A stretch of 64,000 nt of DNA from Phycisphaerales bacterium. GTDB lineage: Bacteria > Planctomycetota > Phycisphaerae > Phycisphaerales > UBA1924. This document shows, one piece after another, positions 1-8,922 of this stretch. The translations under genes were made by a program, and so were the position numbers. The notes beneath the pieces were generated by a model. It saw nothing but the letters and a program-made list of their open reading frames with translations. It ran no database searches and was not told where the DNA came from. Within the stretch, counting starts at the first letter, position 1; every line of letters begins with the position of its first letter. The stretch lies in assembly GCA_030149165.1 (NCBI GenBank), contig JASBRY010000009.1, positions 744,001 to 808,000 on the forward strand, read 5' to 3'.

Positions 1-210
1 CGTATAGAACGGTGCTTCCTGCCGCCGACCCTCTGTCCGCAATCCAGTCCAGTTCGCAATACACTGCCCAACCCAGAAGCCCTCGAGCTGATCCGCATAC
101 GCATCACGATCAAGCTCTTTTGCGCCCTGAGGGATCGCGCCCACACTGATCGCAGTGCACAATCCCAACACCGAAATAGCCGCGACAAACGCTGAACTCG
201 AATGAGCCAT
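1..210 (-). CDS. Secreted protein, possibly ADP-ribosylglycohydrolase-like (5' part only)
   Basis: The reading frame starts at an ATG at 210 and stays open for 70 codons to the window edge, so only the N-terminus is visible. Residues 1-27 form a signal peptide (hydrophobic AAISVLGLCTAISVGA). The mature part begins with a stretch containing LEGFWVGQCIANWTGL, which resembles the first helix of planctomycete ADP-ribosylglycohydrolase-like proteins (G.W.GQ.IAN.TGL.TEG). That family normally removes ADP-ribose with a binuclear metal site, none of which is visible here. The secretion signal is clear; the family assignment is tentative. Confidence 0.55.
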   Translation of the reverse strand, partial: MAHSSSAFVAAISVLGLCTAISVGAIPQGAKELDRDAYADQLEGFWVGQCIANWTGLRTEGRRQEAPFYT

Positions 211-734
211 GGGTAACCCCAAAGTATCAAGATCCCCAATAGGATTCAAGAAGACTCCGATCCAATCGACAGATTGATATGTCTATCAGCGAAACTCTGG
301 TCAATACACGCAATGACTGGCCAATATGATCCACATTCATGTAGACGGTCAGTACATATCGGTCCTGCCCCACTTGCTGCACCCACTCAAAGTAACGGAG
401 CATATCAATCAGCCAAATGCTTCATGCGTGCCCACGGCCTCTGTGCTGTAAACAACAGATCTGCTCTGAAAAACGGATCTCCAGCAGCGTCGTTTCATTA
501 CGCAACAGTTTCATGAATGTCCGAGCATGTTGGAATCGATTCAAAGCCCAGAATACAAGTCTAAAAACAATCCCATCGCTCTCCATTTCTCCTAATTTGA
601 CTTGCCAAATCTCCCGATAAGTGGTTCAATATGTCCATAATCGCAATCTGTTGTCAGTAATAGCGTTATTCAGACGGTGAGATCCCGTTCGGGACCACAG
701 AGACGCACAGATCGCATCCACCAGGAGGGAACCC
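211..734. other. Intergenic region of 524 bp
   Basis: This stretch lies between two divergently transcribed genes. It is less GC-rich than the flanking genes and contains only short frames without codon structure typical of the neighbours. I see no hairpin with a T-run and no convincing promoter pair. It presumably holds both promoters. The only clear signal is the Shine-Dalgarno AGGAGGG at about 726-732, which belongs to the peroxidase gene. Confidence 0.5.
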
Positions 735-2642
735 ATGAAACTGGGTAAGAAAAACGCCATCACCATCACGCTGCTCGCAACCGCATGTGCGCTTCCAGTT
801 GCGATTGCTCAGATGGGACCAACCAAATCCAACAAATCCGCTGATCAAGGAGCCGACAAGCAAGACCGACGCTCCTCGCTCAACCAGCGTGAAGCCAAGC
901 CAATCGGAGTGGTCGAAGGACAAGGCGTTCCAGCAGGACCCGCTGTCTTCCCACTCGAGTTCCGCAACATCGATGGTACATTCAACAATGCACTGAACCC
1001 AACCTGGGGCGCCGCAGGGACCAACCTCGTCCGCACCGTCGCCGCAGATTACGCCGACGGCCTCAACACCCCATCAGGTGCCGGACGACCATCCGCTCGC
1101 AAGGTCAGCAACGACATGTGCGCCCAAGGCGCCGTCGTCATGCCAAACACCTACAACTACTCCGATTTCGTTTGGCAGTGGGGACAGTTCCTCGATCACG
1201 ACATCGACGAAACCCCAATCGCATCACCAGCAGAACAGTTCGATGTCATCGTTCCGACCGGCGACGCCTGGTTTGATCCCGACAATACCGGAACGGTGAC
1301 CATCGCCGTCGACCGCTCCGCGTACACCCACGACACCAACGGCGTGCGCCAGCAAATCAACAACATCACATCCTACATCGACGGTTCCAATGTCTACGGC
1401 TCCGATGCCGCTCGCGAAACCGAACTCCGCACCAATGACGGAACCGGGAAGCTCAAAACCTCACCGGGAAATCTCCTCCCATTCAATACCAACGGCTTCC
1501 ACAACGCACCCAGCGATAACAACCCGCTCTTGTTCCTCGCCGGAGACATCCGCGCCAACGAACAAGTCGGTCTGACCGCGATGCACACCCTCTTCGTCCG
1601 CGAGCACAACCGCCTCGCTGACCAGATCGCGATCGATAACCCAGGATTCACTGGCGAACAAATCTACCAGCACGCCAAAGCAATCGTGACCGCACAACTC
1701 CAAGCGATCACCTACAACGAGTTCCTTCCGAAACTCCTCGGACCAGGATCAATCCCACCATTCGCCGGATACAACGATTCCGTTGACCCAGGGATCTCCA
1801 ACCTCTTCGCGACCGCCGCATACCGCGTCGGACACACCATGCTTTCCACCCAGATCATGCGCACCGACGAGTTCCGCAATGAAGTGCCAGCCGGACACCT
1901 CTCGCTCGCAGACGCGTTCTTCAACCCGAGCCACATCATCACCGAAGACATCGATTCGCTCCTCCGCGGACTCGCGTCACAGCACGCACAAATCGTCGAC
2001 ATCTTCGTCGTCGATGATGTCCGCAACTTCCTCTTCGGCGCTCCAGGTTCAGGTGGATTCGACCTCGCATCGCTCAACCTCCAGCGCGGACGCGATCACG
2101 GCCTCCCAAGCTACAACGACATCCGCGTCGCCTTCGGTCTTCCAGCAGCAGTCAACTTCAGCGATATCAACGCAGACCCAAGCGTCATCGCCGGACTCAG
2201 CGCCAGCTACGCCGATGTCGATCAGATCGACGCGTGGGTCGGACTGCTCGCAGAGCCGCACCGCCCAGGCGCGTTCGTTGGTGAAACACTCTTCCGCATC
2301 CTCAGCGATCAGTTCATCAAACTCCGCGATGCCGATCGCTTCTGGTACCAAACCTATCTCCCGCCGCATATGGTGACCGAAGTCGAGAACACCAAGCTCT
2401 CGCACATCATCCGCCGCAACACGGGGATCGGTCCTGAACTCCAAGAAGATGTCTTCGCAGTCGAAGCAGTCTGTGTAGCGGACTTTGCAGAACCAGCAGG
2501 CTCGCTCAACTTCCTCGATGTTTCAGAGTTCCTCACGCTCTACGGCCTCGAAGATCCAGCAGCAGACATCAACGAGGACGGAAACTTCAACTTCCTCGAT
2601 ATCGCCAAGTTCCTCGACTTCTTCGCCGCAGGTTGCCCGTAA
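735..2642 (+). CDS. Secreted animal-type haem peroxidase with C-terminal dockerin-like pair
   Basis: A 635-residue protein. Residues 1-25 are a signal peptide. An animal haem peroxidase (peroxidasin/XPO-like) domain spans about residues 70-570. The distal histidine is H155 in QFLDHDI, the catalytic arginine is probably R273 in the DIRANEQ segment, and the proximal histidine is H367 in YRVGHTML. LNLQRGRDHG is another family signature. The last 56 residues carry two EF-hand-like loops (LNFLDVSEFL and FNFLDIAKFL) and end AAGCP, the GC-type dockerin anchor also found in two other proteins of this window. The family oxidises halides or organic donors with peroxide; substrate and site are inferred to be extracellular. 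The ATG has a strong AGGAGGG ribosome site. It appears monocistronic. Confidence 0.93.
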   Translation: MKLGKKNAITITLLATACALPVAIAQMGPTKSNKSADQGADKQDRRSSLNQREAKPIGVVEGQGVPAGPAVFPLEFRNIDGTFNNALNPTWGAAGTNLVRTVAADYADGLNTPSGAGRPSARKVSNDMCAQGAVVMPNTYNYSDFVWQWGQFLDHDIDETPIASPAEQFDVIVPTGDAWFDPDNTGTVTIAVDRSAYTHDTNGVRQQINNITSYIDGSNVYGSDAARETELRTNDGTGKLKTSPGNLLPFNTNGFHNAPSDNNPLLFLAGDIRANEQVGLTAMHTLFVREHNRLADQIAIDNPGFTGEQIYQHAKAIVTAQLQAITYNEFLPKLLGPGSIPPFAGYNDSVDPGISNLFATAAYRVGHTMLSTQIMRTDEFRNEVPAGHLSLADAFFNPSHIITEDIDSLLRGLASQHAQIVDIFVVDDVRNFLFGAPGSGGFDLASLNLQRGRDHGLPSYNDIRVAFGLPAAVNFSDINADPSVIAGLSASYADVDQIDAWVGLLAEPHRPGAFVGETLFRILSDQFIKLRDADRFWYQTYLPPHMVTEVENTKLSHIIRRNTGIGPELQEDVFAVEAVCVADFAEPAGSLNFLDVSEFLTLYGLEDPAADINEDGNFNFLDIAKFLDFFAAGCP

Positions 2643-2685
2643 CAAGCAACCAACGATCAAACCGTACAACCTGACCCAAACCCAG

Positions 2686-2713
2686 ACATCCCCGTTGTGA
2701 ACAGCGGGGATGT
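2686..2713. repeat. Inverted repeat with 12-bp stem between peroxidase and isomerase genes
   Basis: ACATCCCCGTTG, loop TGAA, CAGCGGGGATGT form a 12-bp stem with one G-T pair. It sits 43 bp after the peroxidase stop and 16 bp before the next ATG. No T-run follows it, so it is either a weak terminator or a hairpin in the leader of the isomerase mRNA. Confidence 0.6.
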
Positions 2714-2729
2714 CTGCTATATTCGTTCC

Positions 2730-3671
2730 ATGCCTGAGCAAACAAACACCCTCACCAGACGCGATGCCGTCAAACTCATCAGCGCCGTGACTGTTCTCCT
2801 TCCAACCCAACTCCACGCCGCGCACACCATGAATACAAAGCCATTCTTCCGGATCTCGCTCGCGCAGTGGTCACTCCACAAACTCCTCTACGCCGACGAA
2901 ATCACTACCCTCGACTTTGCTAAAGAAGCGCGAGCAATGGACTTCGACGCCATCGAGTATGTCAACAGCTTCTTCAAGGACAAAGCCAACGACGACTCCT
3001 ACCTCAAAGAACTCAACTCCCGCGCCCAGGAACACAACATCAAACAACTCCTCATCATGTGTGATGGAGAAGGTAATCTCGGAGACGCGCACAGCAAAGC
3101 CCGCACGATCGCGATACAGAACCACCACAAGTGGGTCAACGCCGCAAAGACTCTCGGATGCCACTCCATCCGCGTCAACGCCGCGAGCTCAGGATCCTTC
3201 GAAGAACAACAGAAACTCGCCGCCGATGGTCTCCGCAGACTCACCGAGTACGCCGAACCCTACGGAATCAATGTCATCGTTGAAAACCACGGCGGATACT
3301 CCTCCAACGGACAATGGCTCGCCAAAGTCATGCAACTCGTCGACCACCCAAACTGCGGCACGCTCCCAGACTTCGGGAACTTCTGTATGGACTGGTCCAG
3401 ATCCGACGACCCCGACGCGTGGTACGACCGCTACCAAGGAGTCTCCGAGCTCATGCCCTACGCCAAAGCCGTGAGCGCCAAGTCCTACGACTTCAACGAG
3501 CAAGGCGAAGAGACCAAAACCGACTACAACCGCATGCTCAAGATCGTCAAAGACGCCGGATACACCGGATGGATCGGAGTCGAGTACGAAGGTTCCAATC
3601 TCCCTCCACGCGAAGGATGCATCAAAACCAAAGCACTCCTAGAGCGCGTCCGTTCCAAACTCTCAAGCTGA
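2730..3671 (+). CDS. Sugar phosphate isomerase/epimerase-like TIM-barrel protein, exported
   Basis: A 313-residue protein of the xylose isomerase-like/AP endonuclease 2 family. The leader contains [16 protein letters not shown], a Tat-like twin-arginine N-terminus, then a TIM barrel. Likely metal ligands are in [15 protein letters not shown] and VGVEYEG, the glutamate and aspartate strands typical of the fold. The ATG at 2730 was chosen because a GTG further upstream (2697) lies inside the inverted repeat. It converges on the membrane cytochrome gene with 3 bp between the stops. The family isomerises or epimerises keto-sugars, inosones or 3-keto-glycosides; the exact substrate is unknown. It opens the sugar-catabolic block. 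Confidence 0.85.
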   Translation: MPEQTNTLTRRDAVKLISAVTVLLPTQLHAAHTMNTKPFFRISLAQWSLHKLLYADEITTLDFAKEARAMDFDAIEYVNSFFKDKANDDSYLKELNSRAQEHNIKQLLIMCDGEGNLGDAHSKARTIAIQNHHKWVNAAKTLGCHSIRVNAASSGSFEEQQKLAADGLRRLTEYAEPYGINVIVENHGGYSSNGQWLAKVMQLVDHPNCGTLPDFGNFCMDWSRSDDPDAWYDRYQGVSELMPYAKAVSAKSYDFNEQGEETKTDYNRMLKIVKDAGYTGWIGVEYEGSNLPPREGCIKTKALLERVRSKLSS

Positions 3672-3674
3672 ATA

Positions 3675-4448
3675 TCAAGCAGACTGCTGCTTCCCGCGTG
3701 GGAGCAGACAATCGATCACGACTGCCAGCCCAACCAAGACGGTTCCCGCAGCATACAAACCGCCACCAACAACGATCGCGTACGCAAACCCCGCGTACTC
3801 ACGCGTGATCCACCACCCCGCCATATCAACAAGCAGCCCCAGCCCCGCAACGCACACGACGAACCCAAGGAGCTTCTTCGAGAAACGCGTCATCATCCCC
3901 AGCAGCCCGAGCACGATCATGATCACCGCCATCGTCGGTGCGTGCGTGTGTTGACTCATCGCAACGATTTCAGTCCCCGCAGGTTGGATGTCCTTCGAGA
4001 CCGCAATCTTCTGGATGTCATCCCAGTACTCCAAAGGCACCTGCGGATACGCATCAGGTCCCGATGCACCCCGAGTATGACAATCCAAACAACTCACCGC
4101 GATGATCTCCGACGGCGCCTCATCACCAAGATCGAGATTGTCATAATCCTGCGAGACCCGATCCCCCTTGAGCCAATCCAAGAGCGCCGTCCGCTCGAAA
4201 TCTTCGATCGTCTCCGGATGTCCCGACTCCAGCGCCTCGATCAAAGGCGATGGTGATTGCACGCCGTGATACGCGCCGACAATGTCATTCATCGTCAGCC
4301 CCGGATTCTCATCCCGATTCTCATAATGCCAGCTCAGATGCAGCCCCGACACCACATATCCGCCAAGCAATGTGAGCACAAGAAACACCACCCCAAGCCG
4401 AAAGAAGTAGGGGAGTGCACGAAGCTGGAATCCGCTCAAGTCGCTCAT
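3675..4448 (-). CDS. Membrane protein with a single CxxCH haem-binding site
   Basis: 257 residues. One membrane helix lies at about 15-35, followed by a periplasmic stretch of about 120 residues holding SCLDCHTRG, one c-type haem attachment motif. Four hydrophobic helices follow at about 165-250. I do not recognise a named family. It is the last gene of a tightly packed minus-strand run: dehydrogenase, ApbE, dehydrogenase, then this gene, with 2 nt between the last two. That position suggests it passes electrons to or from the respiratory chain for the neighbouring enzymes, but this is inference. Confidence 0.75.
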   Translation of the reverse strand: MSDLSGFQLRALPYFFRLGVVFLVLTLLGGYVVSGLHLSWHYENRDENPGLTMNDIVGAYHGVQSPSPLIEALESGHPETIEDFERTALLDWLKGDRVSQDYDNLDLGDEAPSEIIAVSCLDCHTRGASGPDAYPQVPLEYWDDIQKIAVSKDIQPAGTEIVAMSQHTHAPTMAVIMIVLGLLGMMTRFSKKLLGFVVCVAGLGLLVDMAGWWITREYAGFAYAIVVGGGLYAAGTVLVGLAVVIDCLLPRGKQQSA

Positions 4449-4450
4449 CG

Positions 4451-5677
4451 TTAGAGTCCGCCCAGATCAATCTCAACAGTCTTGCCACCAACAATCGCAT
4501 CATTCGCCGCGATCCCGACAATCGTCGCCCGCGCCGCCTCTGCGACCGAACACGCCGGAGTCCCATTATTCGCAATCGACGCGACCCAGTCTTCCAGCGC
4601 GTAATACACCGCCGGGTTCGGAAGCCCGACGCCTTCCTTGAGTTTCCCCTGCTCCGCGAGCTTCGTCGCACCCGCGATCAGTGTGATCCCCTCATCGTTG
4701 TGGAACTGCTGACGATTCGCGTAGACCTCCCAGCCCTGCGTCGGCGCATCCGCTTCTTTAAACAGCCATCCGTGCGACCACCCAAGCTTGATCGCCGCGT
4801 TGGACCCAAAGAACACCTCGTGTCTCCCCCCGTACGAGTTCGCCAGCGTCGCGTCGTACCCAAGCACCGCGCCGTCTTCGTAGATCATCGAGCAATGGAT
4901 CGTGTCGTGCACCGTTCGACCATCCTCATAGAACCGAACCGCGCCGTGCCCCGAAACCTTCGTCGGATACTTATCCGTGTACCAATGGAAGACATCAAAC
5001 TGCTGCGTGCCCCATTCACCCGCGAGCCCGTTGCTCCGCGCCGGATCAAGCTTCCAGTTCAGCGCTTCCCGCCGCGCCGGATCATTCGAAGGCGTCACCC
5101 AACTCGTCTTCCGATTGTTCTGCGCGTGCATCGACACCAGATCCCGCACCGAGTCCGATCGGAAGAACCCACGCGCGAGCTGATACACCGGATTCGATCG
5201 CCCCTGCAACCCCGCCGCGACCACACCCTTCGCGTTGCGTGCCGCATCATTCAATGCAACACAATCTTCCTTAGTATGCGCCAGCGGACACTCCAGATAC
5301 ACATGCACCCCAGCGTTCAGACACTCCACGCCCACCTCTTTATGTGTATGCGTCGGAGTCGCGACCGCGACCGCATCGACCTCGCCCGAAGCAAGCATCT
5401 CCTGAACACTCGCGTACCCCTTCGCCCCCGAAGCTCGGCGCAGACCAGATTGCAATCGCCGCTCATCCACGTCACACACCCCGACAACCGACACCCCATC
5501 GATCTTGCCAAGCTCACCCATGATCTCCCGCCCCTGCCGTCCAACACCGATCACCCCAACACGCAGCGCCGCATTGAGACCCATCCCACCAAACGCACGA
5601 AGCTCCGGAACCAGCGCCATCGCCGCCAGTCCACCAGCCGCCTGCGAAAGAAACATCCGTCGATCAATCTCGCTCAT
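4451..5677 (-). CDS. Gfo/Idh/MocA family oxidoreductase with Tat-like leader
   Basis: 408 residues. The N-terminus has DRRMFLSQAAGG, a Tat-type twin-arginine leader. A Rossmann fold follows with VGVIGVGRQGRE as the dinucleotide loop, then the C-terminal Gfo/Idh/MocA alpha/beta domain. The usual EKP motif reads ECP (HVYLECPL), so the lysine commonly used for substrate contact is a cysteine. The ATG at 5677 has GAGG five bases upstream; a GTG one codon earlier is the alternative. It is the third gene of the four-gene minus-strand run. The family oxidises or reduces sugars, inositols or glycosides with a nicotinamide cofactor. The export signal suggests periplasmic action. Confidence 0.87.
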   Translation of the reverse strand: MSEIDRRMFLSQAAGGLAAMALVPELRAFGGMGLNAALRVGVIGVGRQGREIMGELGKIDGVSVVGVCDVDERRLQSGLRRASGAKGYASVQEMLASGEVDAVAVATPTHTHKEVGVECLNAGVHVYLECPLAHTKEDCVALNDAARNAKGVVAAGLQGRSNPVYQLARGFFRSDSVRDLVSMHAQNNRKTSWVTPSNDPARREALNWKLDPARSNGLAGEWGTQQFDVFHWYTDKYPTKVSGHGAVRFYEDGRTVHDTIHCSMIYEDGAVLGYDATLANSYGGRHEVFFGSNAAIKLGWSHGWLFKEADAPTQGWEVYANRQQFHNDEGITLIAGATKLAEQGKLKEGVGLPNPAVYYALEDWVASIANNGTPACSVAEAARATIVGIAANDAIVGGKTVEIDLGGL

Positions 5678-5689
5678 CACTACCTCAGT

Positions 5690-6604
5690 TCAACTCTTGT
5701 TCAACACAACCCCGAGCGGGTCCACAATCCTCGGCGATCCCTCGCCCTCAAAGACCACCAGTGTACACAAATCCGCCTCAGCATGCGGCCCTAAAAAATC
5801 AGTCTCGATCCCCACAGCCGTCGACAACGCATCCGCCACCGCACAACTCCGATGCACGCACGCCACCCGCGAAATCGTGCTGTCCGCTGATGACATCGCC
5901 CGTGGATCCATCACATGACCATGCGATACCCCGTCACGCTCAACAACACGCCCCCCAATCTCAGATACCCCGAGCGCGTATCCATCAAGCGAAATCCGCA
6001 CCCCATCCCCGACATCAATCACCCATCCCGAGCCACTACCTGTCCCCATCCCGATCGCGCTCGAAGTTCCGCCGTGCACAAACGCATCGACGATCCCCAA
6101 CTCGTCAAGCTCCTCACGCACCAGATCCAGCACATACCCCTTCGCGATCGCTCCAAAGTCCAACCGAACCCGATCATCCGATTTCGTGATCGTCCTAATC
6201 CGTTCATCGAGTACGATCGCATGCTCAAGCGACAAGCCATGCAAGTCATCAATCGGATCATCCCGGAACCCATGCGCTTCCATCAGCGAGCCCGCCGCGA
6301 TGTTGAACACCCCATTGGTTGCCACTCGCATCCGTTCGCTCAGCGCGCACAACGCAAACAACTCATCATCAAGCGGAATCACCTCACCCGCTCGCGCCCG
6401 ATTGATCCGTGACACAACCGAGCCGCGCTCAAAGACACTGAGCCGATGGTGCCAATCAAGCACCAACGCGCGGACCTCTTCACCAACCGCGACACACTCG
6501 GTGCGCCCCATCCCCGACCGCTCGCTGCCGATCAGGACCTCAAAGCGACAGCCCATCGCCTCAAACGAACTCGCGACAAACTCAGATTGAAGACTCGCAA
6601 GCAA
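5690..6604 (-). CDS. apbE: FAD:protein FMN transferase (ApbE family)
   Basis: 304 residues when started at the TTG at 6604, which has GAAGG six bases upstream and begins 1 nt after the preceding stop. An ATG at 6556 would cut into the conserved FEAMGCRFEV block. Family hallmarks are FEAMG near the N-terminus, RLDFGAIAKGYVLD, the glycine-rich GGTSSAIG and HVMDPR near the C-terminus. ApbE uses FAD and Mg2+ to attach FMN covalently to a Ser/Thr of a flavoprotein, usually an extracytoplasmic electron carrier. No signal peptide is visible, which is unusual for ApbE. It sits between two dehydrogenases and upstream of the haem membrane protein. No obvious target protein is encoded nearby. Confidence 0.9.
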   Translation of the reverse strand: MLASLQSEFVASSFEAMGCRFEVLIGSERSGMGRTECVAVGEEVRALVLDWHHRLSVFERGSVVSRINRARAGEVIPLDDELFALCALSERMRVATNGVFNIAAGSLMEAHGFRDDPIDDLHGLSLEHAIVLDERIRTITKSDDRVRLDFGAIAKGYVLDLVREELDELGIVDAFVHGGTSSAIGMGTGSGSGWVIDVGDGVRISLDGYALGVSEIGGRVVERDGVSHGHVMDPRAMSSADSTISRVACVHRSCAVADALSTAVGIETDFLGPHAEADLCTLVVFEGEGSPRIVDPLGVVLNKS

Positions 6605-6605
6605 C

Positions 6606-7964
6606 TCACACCTTCGAGGCGCGCATCTTCTGCGGATCGAACCTGAACGCGTGCCCCTCCCACATCGAGCGCGTCGCCAGATCCACCGCAACCAGCACCT
6701 TGGTCGCCAGATCAATGTTGCTCTTCGCAGGCTCGCGCGTACGCATGCACTCGAGCCAGTTCAGACGCAGCTGATCCTGATCATTCCCGATGTCCTCACA
6801 CTCGATCCGTTCCGCATCGATGTCATCCACGAAGATCCGCTCAGGACGCACCTCGCAGTGCCGCGAGTTGAGGTACATATTCGCCTTGTGCCCGCGGATC
6901 ATTGTTTCTAGACCCACCTCGTTCGCCGTCGATCCAGCGAGCACCATTGTGTGCCCGTCCTCGAACTGCACCGTCAGATTCACCTGGTCATGGTTCTCCA
7001 TGTCGTGATCCACGACATGCGCCCCAGTCGCGACCACACGCGTAGGCCAGCCCGAATCAAGCGCAAAGATCAAAGGCGTCATCACATGCACCAGAAGATC
7101 ACCGATGATCCCCGTCGAGAACTCGCGGTAGCGACGCCAGCGAGCGTACACCTTCGGATCCCACTCCCGTGGACCAAGGTACCCAAGCCACGCATCCCAG
7201 TCCAAATTCACGCCAGGCTTCCAGTCCGGATCAATCCCGTAGTAGTTCCACTCCCCCGTCGTCGAGTTGCGGCAGTAACTCGTCTGCGACCACACCGGAG
7301 TCCCAATGAGCCCCTCCTTGATCACTTCACGCGCCTTGTTGTACTTGGGGAGCATAATCATCTGCGTCCCGACCTGGAAGATCCGCTCCGGATGCGCCAG
7401 CACCGCCTTGCGAACCTCAAGCGCCTGATCCAAACGAAGCGTCATCGGCTTCTCCGTATACACATCCTTCCCCGCCGCGAGCGAATCAATGATGTGCTGC
7501 GCGTGCCAGTGCTCTGGAGACGCGATGATCACGCCATGGATGTCATCCCGTTTGAGCAGCTCGCGATAATCGCGGTACCCATCGACATCAATCCCTTGCC
7601 GTTCTTCCGCGACCTTGACCGCGCCGTTGAGTTTGGAATCACACACATCCGACAGCGCCACAAACTTCGCATCCGTCTTCCCATCCTTTGCAAGCGAGAT
7701 GATCGAGTTGAGGTGACCACCTCCCATCCCACCAGTCCCGATGATCGCGAGCCGGATCGATTCACCATCCTTGGGAGTGCTCCCCTTGGACGCTTTGACC
7801 GTCGGGATCAGCCGTTGACCGCTGTTGGTATTGAAACCCGCACCCCCGAGCATGCCAACGCCCGCAACGCCTGCAAGAGCAGCGGTTTGCGCCAGAAAGC
7901 TCCGCCGAGAATCATTCATATCCGATGCCGATGGATTCCCGCGTGGTTCTTGATGTTGTGTCAT
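6606..7964 (-). CDS. Gfo/Idh/MocA family oxidoreductase with Tat leader
   Basis: 452 residues. The Tat-type leader contains SRRSFLAQTAALAG, followed by IGTGGMGGGH as the dinucleotide loop and the canonical TEKPM motif. The C-terminal domain has family-typical stretches such as DWDAWLG and GTGG-like loops. GGAGG lies eight bases before the ATG. It is the first gene of the minus-strand run that includes ApbE, a second dehydrogenase and the haem membrane protein, and its stop lies 1 nt before the ApbE start. It is likely a periplasmic or exported sugar dehydrogenase or glycosidase-like enzyme; the substrate is unknown. A gene pair starts divergently 121 bp away, so the gap should hold two promoters. 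Confidence 0.88.
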   Translation of the reverse strand: MTQHQEPRGNPSASDMNDSRRSFLAQTAALAGVAGVGMLGGAGFNTNSGQRLIPTVKASKGSTPKDGESIRLAIIGTGGMGGGHLNSIISLAKDGKTDAKFVALSDVCDSKLNGAVKVAEERQGIDVDGYRDYRELLKRDDIHGVIIASPEHWHAQHIIDSLAAGKDVYTEKPMTLRLDQALEVRKAVLAHPERIFQVGTQMIMLPKYNKAREVIKEGLIGTPVWSQTSYCRNSTTGEWNYYGIDPDWKPGVNLDWDAWLGYLGPREWDPKVYARWRRYREFSTGIIGDLLVHVMTPLIFALDSGWPTRVVATGAHVVDHDMENHDQVNLTVQFEDGHTMVLAGSTANEVGLETMIRGHKANMYLNSRHCEVRPERIFVDDIDAERIECEDIGNDQDQLRLNWLECMRTREPAKSNIDLATKVLVAVDLATRSMWEGHAFRFDPQKMRASKV

Positions 7965-8085
7965 TCGCTGATCCTCCAGATCAAAAAGAAGTCGTGATGC
8001 ATGTGAGGCCGCCAGCGTACCATGAACCCAAGCCCTTTACAAACCTCTAGAGAGCGATCCCAAAGAAAAAACCACTCGAAAGACC

Positions 8086-8922
8086 ATGAGAAAGTACATG
8101 CCAAAGAATCTTGCCGTCTGCTCCTGGTCGCTCCAGCCCACCAATCCCGCGGACCTCGCATCCAAAATCACACAGACCGGTCTTCATCACACCCAACTCG
8201 CTCTCGATCCGCTCGCGCAATCCGAGTGGAATACGGATGAACTCCTCCATTCCTTCGCTGATCACAACATCCACATCTGCTCCGCGATGATGACCACCAT
8301 CGGGGAAGACTACACCACCCTCGAAACCATCAAACAGACCGGCGGGATCCGACCAGACCAACACTGGGAACAGAACCTCGCGCGCGCCAAAGCCAACGCC
8401 CAACTCGCCACTCACCTCGATCTCTCCCTCATCTCACTCCACGCCGGATTCATTCCTCAGCCCAGCACCACCGAGTACACCACCATCACCGATCGACTCA
8501 AAGCACTCAACGAAGTCTTCCAATCCAACAACATCACCCTCGCCCTCGAGACCGGACAAGAGCACGCCGAGGACCTCCTCCGCATGCTCGATCTACCAAA
8601 CATGGACACCGTCGCCGTCAACTTCGATCCTGCGAACATGATCCTCTACGCGATGGGCAACCCCGCCCAGGCCATCGAGCTCCTCAAACCCCGCATCGCG
8701 CAAGTCCACATGAAAGACGCGACCACAACCACCACCCCAGGAACCTGGGGCGACGAAGTCCCAGCAGGTCAAGGCGAGGTCGATTGGCAACACTTCTTCA
8801 GTATCATCAACACACTCCCCGGCACCGTCAATGTCGTCATCGAACGCGAAGCCGGAGACAACCGAATCAAAGACATCATCACCGCGCGCACCATCGCCGA
8901 GCAATACCTAGAGGCCTCATGA
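8086..8922 (+). CDS. Sugar phosphate isomerase/epimerase-like TIM-barrel protein, cytoplasmic
   Basis: 278 residues with no signal peptide. It shows xylose isomerase-like TIM-barrel features: ISLHAGF, ALETGQE (metal-binding Glu), NFDPANMI (His/Asp strand), QVHMKDA and the C-terminal IEREAG glutamate. These are the positions that bind the divalent metal in the IolE/AP-endonuclease superfamily. An ATG four codons downstream (8098) is an alternative start. Its stop overlaps the next ATG as ATGA, so it is translationally coupled to a Gfo/Idh/MocA dehydrogenase. The pair probably converts an imported keto-sugar or inosose. Confidence 0.88.
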   Translation: MRKYMPKNLAVCSWSLQPTNPADLASKITQTGLHHTQLALDPLAQSEWNTDELLHSFADHNIHICSAMMTTIGEDYTTLETIKQTGGIRPDQHWEQNLARAKANAQLATHLDLSLISLHAGFIPQPSTTEYTTITDRLKALNEVFQSNNITLALETGQEHAEDLLRMLDLPNMDTVAVNFDPANMILYAMGNPAQAIELLKPRIAQVHMKDATTTTTPGTWGDEVPAGQGEVDWQHFFSIINTLPGTVNVVIEREAGDNRIKDIITARTIAEQYLEAS

